A stretch of 64,000 nucleotides of DNA from Strigamia acuminata (taxonomy: Eukaryota; Arthropoda; Chilopoda; Geophilomorpha; Linotaeniidae). The stretch lies in NCBI GenBank assembly GCA_949358305.1, contig OX442314.1:53577369-53641368 (forward strand), given 5' to 3'. Of this stretch, positions 37,851 through 48,502 are shown in pieces. The position numbers and the translations under genes were made by a program. How positions within the stretch are numbered: position 1 is the stretch's first letter; each line of letters begins with the position of its first letter. The notes under the pieces are model-generated. The model searched no databases. It saw only the letters and a list, made by a program, of their open reading frames with translations, and was not told the origin of the DNA.

Positions 37851-38200
37851 AAAAATGCATTTTGAGACAAATAAAATGCATTTTGAGTCAAGAAAAAAAT
37901 GCATTTTGGGACAACAAAATAAATGCATTACGTTTCGAAATTTCATCGTTGTTGCCAGGTTAGCATAACGACTTCCATTCTTCTCTGTGCAAAGCTTCAG
38001 TGCATCTGGTTCTGTCGCCGCCGCCAGATGGTGCACTACCCAAAATTATACATCATTCCGAATAATAACTGTTTTAGATAAAGAAATTCGTACTTTAATA
38101 ATTACTAATAATTAACAGGAATATTTACAAGTAGATAAATATTGAAACACATCTTTAAACATTTCAGAGTGAACACAAGCCAAATCGTTTGCACAAATCC

Positions 38201-38590
38201 ATGATGGCCGCCCGATGTTACATCGCCTCAGCACTCAGCAGGACGTTTTCAAGTCATCAGATGTATTCGCGGGAGTGTGGGCCAGTAATCAAGGTAAGAA
38301 TCTGTTCATACACTTCGTAGCTAACCGTCAGGCATCTAATTTCTTCAATTATTCGTGTTTTAGGGTGATTGACGGGCGATACAGTGCGTCCAATGCCACT
38401 CAACCTCTGCTAGCAATTTGGACATTAAATACGAGGTAAAATGTGTAATTCAACCGGTTAATTATCTCGTCAATGATTCGGATTTGTTTGTTTTTAGTTT
38501 TAGGTCGAGAAACGGGCGCGAACTCTCAACTCGCATCACGCGAATGAGGCGCGATGTTACAACGCTTTTTGGGATTCGACTCCTGCCAAG
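38201..38590 (+). CDS. Candidate three-exon gene start with mitochondrial-type leader (unit 1)
   Basis: ATG at 38201 opens MMAARCYIASALSRTFSSHQ, rich in Arg, Ser and Ala and without acidic residues, like a mitochondrial presequence. The exon ends in phase 0 at AAG then GTAAGA (38293). Possible exons 38385-38435 (acceptor atacag, donor GAG then GTAAAA) and 38504-38590 (acceptor ttttag, donor AAG then GTATAA) continue in phase 0 without stops, giving 77 codons. The middle acceptor is weak, and no 3' end is found. I recognise no family. Confidence 0.3.
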
Positions 38591-38597
38591 GTATAAC

Positions 38598-38785
38598 TCA
38601 AAACCACCACAACGTTCAGCCGGTTTTCGCCTAACTGTGTACTGTGTTGTACGACGCGGAAAAGTAGTTCTGTGCCAAAGCATCACCTTTGCCAATGTCT
38701 GGAGTTCGATTACAATTCTGGTGTTTTGGGCTACTTTTTTGTGCCACTACACCAGTGAAGTAGGTCAACGTTGTGGTGGTTTTGA
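38598..38785. repeat. Inverted repeat with 19-bp arms
   Basis: TCAAAACCACCACAACGTT at 38598-38616 and its exact complement at 38767-38785. The interior may be a tiny inverted-repeat element. Confidence 0.6.
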
Positions 38786-39049
38786 ATATAGGTATTGTGT
38801 CCATATCGAATATAATGTAAATTGAAACGACTGTATACAATTTAATGAAAATTAAACCGCCATCCATGTGATAAGTGAAGGAGAAGACGCCCCGACATTT
38901 ATGTTTCACGTTGAGTGCAGCCGTTGTTGCCGCGGATTTCATTGTTTGCGACCGTTATCGCTTTTCGTAGTGTTCAAATCCTTTTTCGTAGCTTTATTAA
39001 TTTATTAATTTATTGTAATTTATTTGTAAATCGATTGAATTTTAGAATT

Positions 39050-39633
39050 GGATAAAAAATTAATAAAATCAAATCAAAGCTCATCATTCATGGCTTAAAT
39101 TGAGATCTGGTTTTAGTGACCTTGGGCAGTACGGCGGCGGCCGAGATGGTTTGTTGTCGTCGTTGACACTTAAAATCGAATTTCGAGGTTAGCACACGGA
39201 AGTAGAAACCAGTTACGTCGCGAGAGGAGATACTAATCTGTGGTTTTCTTTTGACTGCGTTTTTTTTTATATATTTTTCAGTTTATACACGTATCACCAT
39301 GCAATTGTGCTCGGGCGACGATCGTTAGGCCTAACAGACGAATTGCATTCGACTGGGATTCTTGTCCACCAAGACTGGATTCTTTGTGATCAGAAATCTC
39401 TACTGACTCACACAGGATATTTTTCAAGTTAAAATCAATTACAGGTTTGCAAAGTAATTAAATATTTTTTTTTTGAACGGAGAAAAGCGATTTGATTGAT
39501 CAGAAGAGAAGAGCTAGACTTGTTGAGCGGTCAGGGTAACAAATTGAAATATTAATTTTATTTTATTTTACATTTTAGAACGAGTTTATTTCAACGTCAC
39601 CGTGAGTCATCTACTAAAAACTGAAACTCAAAA
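39050..39633 (+). repeat. 5' region of the truncated zinc-finger copy (unit 1)
   Basis: Matches 26400-26750 joined to 31531-31779, that is, the upstream region of the full zinc-finger gene without the copia element. It shows the empty site as TTTGTGATCAG near 39384. Confidence 0.75.
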
Positions 39634-39978
39634 ATGGAAATAACACTTCAAAAATACAGTTGCAATTTGTGCGACTATTCGTGTTCATCTTATTATCTTT
39701 TGAAACATCACATGCTCAAATATACTGGAGAAAAGCCTTTCCAATGTCAATTGTGTTCACTTTCCTTTTGGCTTAAATATTGCATGATTGTCCACATGAG
39801 AATTCATACCGGAGAAAAACCTTTCAAGTGTCATTTGTGTGATTATTCTAGCAGTCAAAGAGGGAATTTAGGAACTCATCTATTAACACATACTGGAGAA
39901 AAACCATTCAATTACCATTTGTGTGCTTATTGCTGTACTACAAATGGTAGTTTAAAAATGCATTTGTGCAACAATTAA
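39634..39978 (+). pseudogene. Truncated zinc-finger gene copy, four fingers (unit 1)
   Basis: 114 codons closely matching fingers 1-4 of the gene at 31780, then a stop right after the fourth helix (KMHLCNN). The fourth finger has lost its first cysteine (FNYHLC). It is probably non-functional, though still open. Right after the stop another piece of the gene family's 5' region begins (40014-40150). Confidence 0.8.
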
Positions 39979-40013
39979 GTGCATTCATTCTAAAGTACTT
40001 TTTCTTCTTCTGG

Positions 40014-40155
40014 TTTTAGTGACATCGACCTTGGGCAGTATGGCGGCGGCCGAGATGGTTTGTTGTCGTCGTTGACACTTAGAATCGAATTCCGAGGTTA
40101 GCACACGGAAGTAGAAACCAGTTACATCGCGAGAGGAGATACTAATCTCGAACAT
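40014..40155 (+). repeat. Second copy of the zinc-finger 5' region
   Basis: Repeats 39110-39240 (GGCGGCGGCCGAGATGG and downstream) directly after the truncated gene. Confidence 0.75.
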
Positions 40156-40617
40156 CATCTCAAACGACTGCAAAAAAAAATTTTCCGTCTAAAATATTCT
40201 GTTTTTTCATCAAAAAATGCTATTTTCCACGTTACACACCCAAAAAAACCATTTTTCTATATTTTCGAAGACGTACTGAACAGAGATTTGTTTTCCCCAC
40301 GTTGAAACGACACCAAAACGAGGCGCTCTGGAAAATTGTTGTTCATTTCAACGTCAACATACAGTGATGGCCAGGCTGAATGTGGACGCCTGGAATGCAG
40401 ACCAATTCACCAGAGCGCATCGTTTGGGCCCTAGTCTAAATCCAAGACCAGCCTCGGCTTGCAGAAAGAAGAAATTAAATTAAAGAAATTAATTTATTGT
40501 TTTGTGGAATAAACAACTAAATGGAAACAAAATGAATGAAATAAAAAAATGAATAAATGCATATTTATATTTATTAATTCAGTGTATTGCATTCGATCAC
40601 TCCCATTTAGTTGTGTC

Positions 40618-40774
40618 TGCTCCCTGCAGGTGGCGCTGGGGGGCGTTCTCATCAACGGCACGCCACTAGCGCTCCCTGGACGGCTCGATACGGCGCCACC
40701 TAGTGCTCATTTAAATCGTTAACGCGCCACCAGCGCCCCCCTGGATGCCGTGTGTGCGCCACCTGCAGGGAGCA
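40618..40774. mobile_element. GC-rich inverted-repeat element (unit 1)
   Basis: Perfect 19-bp ends TGCTCCCTGCAGGTGGCGC and complement; the symmetry continues imperfectly about 25 bp outside. The interior carries GGCGC/GCGCC repeats, unlike the AT-rich surroundings. No coding capacity. Confidence 0.7.
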
Positions 40775-41529
40775 AACGTAACTAAACAGGAGCGACCAAT
40801 CGTGGCACACTTAAATGTCACATGGTTAAGCCAATTTCAGCCAATTGCACGGCAAAGAAATCAGCTTTAACCAATCAAAATGCAAAGAAAGAGGCCTTCA
40901 CCTACAATCTTTAGATAGTGAAGCACCCCTCCCCCTGAGCAAACCGGCAGCCAGACCCCTCCCCCCGACCGGTCGGTCCGCCAGCGTGCACCCGGGCCTG
41001 ACCGAGCCCAGTTGCAACAATCCCCACCATTGACAATGCAACAACACAACAACATCCTCACCTTTGCAGAGGATTTAGGCTTGCTAGGCAAAAGCAGCAA
41101 CTGACGAAATAATAACTTCAACCCTCAACTTTGCAGAGCCTTTAGGCTAAGGGGGGCGGGGAAGCAGTTTCTGTTTCATAAGATCCTGTTTCTAATTTTT
41201 TTTTTTTGGTTTTTCAGGTGTTTTGGCTCGAGTGAGTTTGTTTTTAGGTTTCAAATTCATTTTTGGTGAGTGGCTTTTTTGTTCAACTTGTTGTGATAGG
41301 ATTGGCTTAATTTTTTATTGTTTTTACAGACAGGAATGGCGAATTCTAGCTGTTTGATTTATTTATTCGATGTTCCTTCTTATTTCAGCTGTTTTTAATA
41401 GTCCAATCGCGCACAAGGGACGTATGAAAGGATTTTAGATAAGTATTCACTAGTTCCTGTTGTTTTTTTTAGCATTTCTGTTAAGGAAACGACTCTTTGT
41501 GGTTTTTTTTTCTTCTTTTTTATTTTCTA

Positions 41530-42665
41530 GATATTTTGTCTACAAATGCATTTTCAGGAAAAAATGAATTAACAAAAATGAAATTCCAGTCAATAGAAAT
41601 GCAATTCCAGACATTGAAAATGCATTTTCTGCCCCAAAATGTGTTTTTTTTGGTCTCAAAATGTTCACTTTCTGCCTCGGAATATGCACTTTTTGTGTCG
41701 AAATGTGCATTTTCAGCCTATCAATGCATCCATCGTCTGTACAGGGTATGAAAGTACATTTGCGGACTGGAAGTGTTCAAGTTTTGCCTAAAAATGCATT
41801 TTCAGACAAAACTTGTACACCTGCAGTCATTAAATTCATTTACATGGTGAAAATTGCAATTTTTGAGAGGAAACTTACATTTTTGGCCAGGAAAATTGCA
41901 AACATGCATTTTTTTAAAAAAACCAAACTTAAACCTGTTTTTTTTTATTAGAAAATGGATGTTTTGATCCAAAATGGACGTTTTTGGTTAAAAAATGACG
42001 TTTTTGATCCAAAATGGATGTTTCTGATAAAAAATGAAAATGTTTTTATGGAGAAATTGATGCAGGGTTGCTGTTCTAAATGTTCTGCCGTACCTTTTAT
42101 GTGTTGTTTGAAACAGCAGTGATGAATTTCAAAACAAAAACTTGATTCCACCATTTTTAATTTCAAAATGCATTTCCAGGCTAAAAATGCATTTCCAGGC
42201 TAAAAATGCATTTCCAGGCTAAAAATGCAATTCCATACATTAAAAATGCATTTTCTGCCCAAAAATGTTCTTTTTTTTGTCTCAAAATGTCCACATTTTG
42301 CCTCAAAATGAACACTTTTGGCCAAACTTGTACACTTCCAGTCAACAAATGTACTTTTATAACCTGTACAGACGATAGAACGCATTTCTAGGCTAATAAT
42401 AATTAATAATTAATAATTAAAAAATGTGTTTTCTGCCTGAAAATGTGCAATTTCTGCCGAAAAAAAGTGCATTTTTAGCCTAAAAATGTGTATTTTCAGC
42501 CAAAAAATGTGTATTTTCAGCCAAAAAATGTGTATTTTCAGCCTAAAAATGTGTATTTTCAGTCTGAAAATGTGTATTTTCAGTCTGGAAATGTGTTTTT
42601 TCAGTCTTAAAATGTGTTTTTTCAGTCTGAAAATGTGCATTTTTTACCTAAAAATGTGCATTTCT
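41530..42665. repeat. Degenerate short-period minisatellite, ATGCATTTT type (unit 1)
   Basis: Many 20-22 bp units resembling AAAATGTGTATTTTCAGCC. They are regular at 42420-42660 and looser before. Frames through it give artefactual CIFSLKM peptide repeats. Confidence 0.8.
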
Positions 42666-42666
42666 T

Positions 42667-42701
42667 GCCGACTATATTATAATATTTATAATATAGTCGG
42701 C
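42667..42701. repeat. Perfect hairpin, 16-bp stem and 3-nt loop (unit 1)
   Basis: GCCGACTATATTATAA, loop TAT, then the exact complement. It lies at the border between the minisatellite and a GC-richer block. Confidence 0.85.
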
Positions 42702-43300
42702 GGATTTGGGGGTGAGAGATGGGCAAATGGCAAGGCGGCAAATGCGCTGCTCGCTGCTGGTTGGTTGCGAAGGCGCGTTACCAGGCCAACTGGATTTGTT
42801 TTCTAGTAGGGTTAACGTTTTGGCAGGCAAAGCACAGCGTTTGGGTCGCTTTTGGGTTCCTCCCAGCTGGACAAGGCATTTATTTCTCTTTTCAAGATGG
42901 CATTTCTTTGCTTTGGGTAGGCATTTCCTCATTACTTCCTTATTATTTCCTCATTATTTCTCTTCAGCGTTTGGGTCGCTTTTGGATTCCTCCCAGCTGG
43001 ACAAGACGGCATTTCCTTTGGAAAGGCATTTATTTCTCTTTTCAAGATGGCATTTATTTCTCTTTTCAAGATGGCATTTCAAAAAAAAAAAATGCACAAA
43101 AAGGCGCACAAAAAGTGCGTTATTGGTCCCCGAAAGTGCGCTTCTGGTTTTTCTTAGCCAAGTTTTAATCGACTGTTCTGCAGTAGGTGCAGTGCAACAG
43201 TTGGATTGTCTTGGCCAAAGCGGAGGTGCTGGTTGGATGGGCGAAGTTTGGCCGCCGTCTCGGGACTTCTGTCAGATAAGTGTCTGATCTCGGTTTTTTA
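42702..43300. other. GC-richer block with direct repeats, no gene supported (unit 1)
   Basis: A CAGCGTTTGGGTCGCTTTTG segment occurs twice (about 42835 and 42966), and TTTCTCTTTTCAAGATGGCA occurs three times. The 193-codon frame here is made of these repeats. Confidence 0.5.
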
Positions 43301-43663
43301 TAAATAAATAAATAAATAAACAATCTTCAGATAGTTTATTAAAAACTTAAATTTATATCTAGGATTTTCAAATGACGACTGCAGCTTGTTTCGACCGCCC
43401 AAAGGCTCTCGACTGTGGTGACACTGGAAGGTGAGATGATTTAATGCATTTTTTGTCTCTTTTTTTGCACGATTTTTGCACTATTTATTGATTTATTGAT
43501 TTTTTTATTTTTTTTTTTTTTTGTACCTTTGGTTTCTAACTTTTAGTTGCATTTAGGGTGCATTTTTGGCTTAAAAAGTGTGTTATTGGTCCTCGAAAGT
43601 GCGCTTCTGGTTTTTCTTAGCCAAGTTTTCAGTGAGTGTTTTTGGGATTTCCTTTTTTTGCAG

Positions 43664-43731
43664 CCCGTTTAGACCGCCTGAAGGGCCCTGGACGGCCCCT
43701 GCGTGTGCCCGTCGCACGTAGGACGCGGCGA
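43664..43731 (+). CDS. Possible small exon with strong splice borders (unit 1)
   Basis: ttttttgcag before and GAAGA then GTGAGT after. One frame is open (RLDRLKGPGRPLRVPV). A second open piece follows after ctttttttctcag (43843). Role unknown. Confidence 0.25.
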
Positions 43732-43914
43732 AGAGTGAGTGTGCTTTTATTTTTGCTTCTTTTAGCCGTTTGTTTTGCGTGTTTTCCCGTTTTGTTTGCC
43801 GTTTTATTTGCCATTTTAATGGTTTTTCCTTTTTTTTCTCAGAAAGAATTTGATTCATTCTTGCAAGTTCCTTATCTAAAATCCGCAATTGTGGTGTCTT
43901 GGCCAAATAATATT

Positions 43915-44105
43915 CATTTTTTGGACCAAAAATTCATTTTTTGGACTAAAAATTCATCTTTTGGATGAAAAAATCATCTTTTGGACCAAAAATCCATCTT
44001 TTGGACCAAAAATTCATTTTCTGGACAAAAAATTCATTTTCTGGACCAAAAATTCATTTTCTGGACCAAAAATTCATCTTTTGGACCAAAAAATCATTTT
44101 CTGCT
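43915..44105 (+). repeat. Minisatellite, about 9 units of 21 bp (unit 1, left arm)
   Basis: Unit TTGGACCAAAAATTCATTTT. It is the inverse orientation of the minisatellite at 45297-45885, forming the outer part of a large inverted repeat. Confidence 0.9.
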
Positions 44106-44124
44106 GGAAGACACTTTCTTCAAG

Positions 44125-44361
44125 CTGAAAGGGAGAAAACAGTATCGTTTGAATGCAGTATTAATGATACAACTGTGTGTAAATTATATTTGTATCACCA
44201 CTATGGCAATCAAGCCGTCCTAAGCAGAGTTAAATCCAGCAATGAAAATTTCAAAATCAGGGATTCACACACTTGCATTCGAGATATTTCAAACACCAAG
44301 TTGTTTGATTCTGGGGAACACCACCGTGTTACTGACAAGGACTACGAGGTGTTTAATCTGG
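44125..44361 (+). CDS. Ig-like domain exon, first (unit 1)
   Basis: After a possible acceptor (tttcttcaag) the frame reads EKTVSFECSIND, then KLYLYHHY and LFDSGEHH, similar to strands B, C and F of a V-type Ig fold, with a later cysteine in LGIKCQL. The 3' border is unresolved (several GT sites, 44362 fits phase 1). Weak match, no family named. Confidence 0.4.
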
Positions 44362-44437
44362 GTATCAAATGTCAGTTGCACAACAAGCAGACATTCATTG
44401 TTTTTGTAGTTGTACTAATTTTGGAAAATAGTTTCAG

Positions 44438-44758
44438 AGATTCCATTCCAGTTGTTTTATGACGACCAATTGTGGACAAATAACTCACAACATTTGATAT
44501 ATCCAAATAAGCGTGGATATATTGACTTTAAATCTCAATTTTACTCACGTTCTGAAACAACGGCCGAGTTTCGATGGTTCCAGGACAATCTACTAAAGAA
44601 AACTGGTTTTGAGTCCACTGAAGAAATGGCGGACTTGAGGGAAGCTGAATCAAATTTTAGATTTTATTTGACAAAGGCCTTAAAAGAAACAGAAATTAAA
44701 TGTCTAGTTAAGTCTGAATTTGAACACGAACTTCTAATCGGAACCTTTGGGATGCCCT
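44438..44758 (+). CDS. Ig-like domain exon, second (unit 1)
   Basis: Exon of 321 bp with acceptor atagtttcag and donor GTGAGT, phase 1 at both ends, the classic layout of an Ig-domain exon. Sequence FQLFYDDQLWTNN, GYIDFKSQFYSRSETTAEFRW and ETEIKCLVKSEF fits an Ig fold with a conserved Trp and one core Cys; the B-strand Cys is Ser here. A paralogue of exactly the same length lies in the opposite orientation at 44952-45272, where the B-strand Cys is kept (FKCQFDTS). Probably part of a secreted or receptor Ig protein. Confidence 0.6.
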
Positions 44759-44951
44759 GTGAGTAATAGAATTAAATCTCTCTAACATTGAGGGATTGAT
44801 TGACTGAAATACAAATTAATGCAAGAAAGTCACACGTATCAACCCAAAACGACAGAAACGAGTTGTTTTAGACTTGAATAACATGTTATTCAATGGGAAT
44901 GACGTCACGTCACGTACAAACACGAAACGAGTTTTGTATTTGATGACTCGC

Positions 44952-45272
44952 AGAGTATTCCAAAGTTTCCAATTAGAAGTGTGTGTAGAAATTCAGACTC
45001 AATTCGACATGCGATTTCTTTTTCATTATAACCCGCAAAGATGTCAAACTGATAGTTTGACTCAGTTTTCCACACATCATTATGATGTTGACTGTATCGA
45101 AAATCCTTTATTATTCTCTCATCGTTCACAATCCAGACAAAATTGGCTGTTGTTTCTGCACTTGTGTCAAATTGACATTTAAAGTTTATATATCCTTCAT
45201 CACTACTATCTATCAAATGGTCCGAATTATTTGTCCACAATTTGTCGCCGTAATACAGTCTGAATGGAATCT
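44952..45272 (-). CDS. Inverted paralogue of the Ig-like exon (unit 1)
   Basis: 321 bp, acceptor gtagtttcag, phase 1 both ends. It has the LYYGDKLWTNN, YINFKCQFDTSAETTANFVW and KEIACRIESEF motifs, so both Ig cysteines and the Trp are present. The position of the donor reads GCGAGT instead of GTGAGT, so splicing would need a rarer GC donor or is lost. It faces the plus-strand exon across a spacer of about 190 bp. Confidence 0.6.
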
Positions 45273-45296
45273 CTGAAACTACAATTACAAATGAGT

Positions 45297-45885
45297 AAAA
45301 AATGAATTTTTGGTCCAAAAAATGAATTTTTGGTCCAAAAAATGAATTTTTGGTCTAAAAAAAAAGAAATTTCTGGTCCAACAGATGAATTTCTGGTCCA
45401 AAAGATGAATTTCTGGTCCAAAAGATGAAATTATGGTCTAAAAGATGAAATTAGGGTCCAAAAGATGAAATCTTGGCCCCAAAGATGAAATTTTGGTGCA
45501 AAAGATGAAATTTTGATACAAAAGATGAAATTTTGGTCCAAAAAATTAATTTTTGGTCCAAAAAATTAATTTTTGGTCCAAAAAATTAATTTTTGGTCCA
45601 AAAAATTAATTTTTGGTCTAAAAAAAGAAATTTCTGGTTCAAAAGATGAAATTATGGTCTAAAAGATGAATTTTTGGTCCAAAAGATGGAATTTCTGGTC
45701 CAAACGATGGAATTTCTGGTCCAAAAAATGAAATTTCTGGTCCAAAAAATGGAATTCTGATCCAAAAGATAAATTTCTGGTCCAAAAGATGAAATTTTGG
45801 TCCAAAAGAAGATATTTTTGGTCCAAAAGAAGATATTTTTGGTCCAAAAAATGAATTTCTGGTCCAAAAAATGGAATAAAAATTA
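45297..45885 (-). repeat. Minisatellite, about 28 units of 20-21 bp (unit 1, right arm)
   Basis: Unit TTTTTGGTCCAAAAAATGAA, the inverse of 43915-44105. Open frames across it (WTKNSFFGPK peptides) are repeat artefacts. Confidence 0.9.
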
Positions 45886-46446
45886 ACTCGATGCCATGCA
45901 GGCATACCTAAAACAGAATATTATTTTCTTTTTTTTATGTATAATTTTTGCTTTATCCTTTTACGTTTGGGTGTTTTCTTTTGAACGTTGATAAAATATC
46001 CAAATTTTGTTAGTGGTATCATTTTCTTCTGTCTCATACACATTTTAAAAAATCCATACTAATACGCAATATTTCAAACAGAGCGGCGTGATGGACGCGA
46101 CGTGGAACCGGAATGGCAATTTATAATTTTCACTTGACATTTTAAAACGTGATGAACGAAAAATAGCAAAAATATCCCATCCCACCTTATCTGTCTACCG
46201 TATTGAATTTGTTAAATTTTTACTATTTAAAATAAAAATATATATGAATCGATTGAAATATGATTCAATAACAAATTTAAAAAAATCATTAAAATCAAAT
46301 AAAAATCAAATCAAAGCTCATCCATCATGGCTTAAACTGAAATCTGGTTTTAGTGACAGCGAGATGGTTTGTTGTCGTCATTACTCACGCCATGTGAGTT
46401 CATTACGATCGCGAGCATCGACCAACAATAATCTGACTTTTCTTAA

Positions 46447-47010
46447 ATGGATCCGCCAACTCCGCCAAAACCCCCGCACGTGAAGCGACCCTGGAACGCT
46501 TTTATTATATGGTCGCGAATAGAACGCAAAAATATATTGAAGGAGAACCCCAAGTTGGATAGCACCGAAGTCAGCAAACGACTCGGTGTCGGGTGGTGGT
46601 TACTCGACCAATCGGAGAAGCAGATCTACGTGGACGAAGCGAAACGACTCCGAGACCAACACGCGCTCGATCATCCGGGTTACAAGTACCGGCCGAAGCG
46701 TAAAGCGACGAAAAAGTGCGTCGATAAAATTCCTGTGCCCGTAAAACCAGGCCACGAGAACAGTCGTGCCGCGCCGACCGTGCGTTGTTTGCCTTCGGTC
46801 GCGTCGCGCTGGCGATACGTGGTCGCACCAGAGGGCGGCTTTTGCACGCCGGCTGCCGTGAGTGAGACTTTGTTGGCGCCGGTTTCTTTTTTTCCGGCGC
46901 CATTGTTTTACCAGTTGGTGTGCGTGAGGCGGTGCGAGGATTACTGGGATGTGTTTCCGGTTGTTGGTTATCAACCTGGAATGGATTACCGTGTGCTATA
47001 TTGGAGGTGA
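46447..47010 (+). CDS. SOX-type HMG-box protein, intronless (unit 2)
   Basis: 187 residues. Residues about 11-88 are a SOX HMG box: VKRPWNAFIIWSRIERKNIL, ENPKLDSTEVSKRLGVGW, then EAKRLRDQHALDHPGYKYRP. The usual RPMNAF is RPWNAF here and GAEW is GVGW, so it is a diverged SOX (closest in feel to the group B type). SOX proteins bend DNA at AACAAT-like sites and regulate transcription. The C-terminal 100 residues are not recognised and have several Trp, Tyr and Val-rich turns. The coding region is GC-rich and surrounded by AT-rich DNA. No intron is seen. Unit 1 lacks this segment; unit 3 has an identical copy at 59595. It could be a real gene, or a retrocopy that stayed open. Confidence 0.85.
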   Translation: MDPPTPPKPPHVKRPWNAFIIWSRIERKNILKENPKLDSTEVSKRLGVGWWLLDQSEKQIYVDEAKRLRDQHALDHPGYKYRPKRKATKKCVDKIPVPVKPGHENSRAAPTVRCLPSVASRWRYVVAPEGGFCTPAAVSETLLAPVSFFPAPLFYQLVCVRRCEDYWDVFPVVGYQPGMDYRVLYWR

Positions 47011-47199
47011 AATTTGTAAATTTGAATGTAAGGGGATAGTTTGTGAATTTTTTGGTTGGTTTTGTGTTTTGTGGTTGATTTCGTGGGAGTGTTTGAAGAG
47101 TTTGTTGTGTAAATTGAATTTTAACAATGATTATTTGTCTAAAATGGTAAACGGTCCATCAAAAGAGGTTTAAAATAGTTATTGGTTCATCAAAAAAAG

Positions 47200-47530
47200 C
47201 TAAAATATGGAAAATCAACCAAAATAGTCTAAAATGATGGAAAATCAGTCAAAAAGGGTCTAAAATGATGGAAAATTAGTCAAAAATGGACTAAAATGAT
47301 GGAAAATCAGTCAAAAAGGGTCTAAAATGATGGAAAATTAGTCAAAAATGGACTAAAATGATGGAAAATCAGTCAAAAAGGGTCTAAAATGATGGAAAAT
47401 TAGTCAAAAATGGACTAAAATGATGGAAAATCAGTCAAAAAAGAGTCTAAAATAATGGAAAATTAGTCAAAAAGGGTCTAAAATGATGGAAAATTAGTCA
47501 AAAAGGGTCTAAAATGATGAAAAGTCAATG
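47200..47530 (+). repeat. 31-bp minisatellite with 62-bp higher-order period (unit 2)
   Basis: About ten units like GGAAAATCAGTCAAAAAGGG plus TCTAAAATGAT. Two variants (CAGTC..AGGGTCT and TAGTC..ATGGACT) alternate, so the true period is 62 bp in the middle part. Confidence 0.9.
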
Positions 47531-48135
47531 AAAAACATGCATGGTTGTATATAAAAAAAAATTTGAATATTTTCTACATAAAAATTCTTCAATAAAAAAT
47601 GAAGACCATTTGTATGGAAATTAATAACGAAAATAAAAGATTTTTTTTTTCGATTTAATAAATATAGTGGCAGTCACAGTCAGGACTTGTCCAAACAATG
47701 GATTTACTCTCGAATTTACTTCAAAACAAACAGGACCAGTAAGCATTGCGCATGACTGTACAACCTGGTGACAACATGCAAAGTTGACATTTCAAATCGT
47801 GATTCGAGTTCGGATTCGACGGTCAGTTTTCTCTCTAAAATTATTTTTTTTTTTATTTTATTCGTAGAAATATTTTAATTTTAATTTTTGGCACCAAAGA
47901 TATAATATCGGTCGAAAAAGTCGAAAATCGAAAGAAAAAAAATCAAAAACTTTGAGGATTGCTTCCATAGGTGGCGCATCAAGTGTGATTTTAAATAAGT
48001 TAGTACAAGGTAAAATAAAATGGCGGCTGACGTGCGTGATGACGGTAGAGGTCAAACCTGCATGCCCGGTATGGACTTTCTGGTTTTATTTATTTTAATT
48101 TAATCGATTTAAATTAAACTAATTTTATTTTTTAG

Positions 48136-48320
48136 ATGTTCTGAAGGAGTGGTGAGATTGCGCTGCGGGAGCGTCGTATCTGCGCCAAAATTGAGAACTT
48201 TGCACTCGAAGAACAACAGCGGAGTCATAATTACAGTGATAGTTGTTTGTCTAGTCATTATCGACACCGTTGCTCTGTTGGCGGCCATCTTTACACATCG
48301 CAAACGGCCAAGTGCAGACA
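48136..48320 (+). CDS. Transmembrane-segment exon (unit 2)
   Basis: Same exon as 34974-35158 with several residue changes (for example Gly to Asp within the span, VCLVIIDTVALL). The acceptor and donor are kept. The Asp in the span is unusual for a plain anchor and could mark partner pairing or decay. Reading phase 2 in does not match the phase-1 end of the Ig exon at 44758, so a further exon would be needed to connect them. Confidence 0.6.
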
Positions 48321-48502
48321 GTATCGTGCACATTTTTTATTGTTTGATTTTTGCATCCCGATGAAGTAAATTTGTTTCACCGCTCTTTCTTTAAATTCTA
48401 TCTAATCGAATTGATTTTCAATTTTAATACGAGTAACCACTGAGACGTCAACGGCGGAAATACCGAGAAAACGACCGATGTATTTATCTCTTTAAAAATT
48501 AG

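Larger units (their letters stand above)
33944..45970 (+). repeat. Array unit 1 (first, shorter unit)
   Basis: Starts where similarity to 45971 begins (GTGTTTTCTTTTGAACG). Its first 2.1 kb are a diverged match to unit 2 and lack about 1.1 kb that in units 2 and 3 holds the SOX gene and a minisatellite. From about 36045 on it is nearly identical to the sequence 13148 bp downstream. Confidence 0.85.

Noticed and set aside
42706-43287. 193-codon frame in array unit 1 (also unit 2)
   Set aside because: Made of short direct repeats (LFLFSRWH repeats); no codon or family support.
45297-45905. Frames coding for repeated WTKNSFFGPK-type peptides
   Set aside because: The 20-21 bp minisatellite is open in several frames on one strand; translation is an artefact.
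47200-47530. CRISPR-like regular repeats
   Set aside because: Units are contiguous without unique spacers, in a eukaryotic context; it is a minisatellite.
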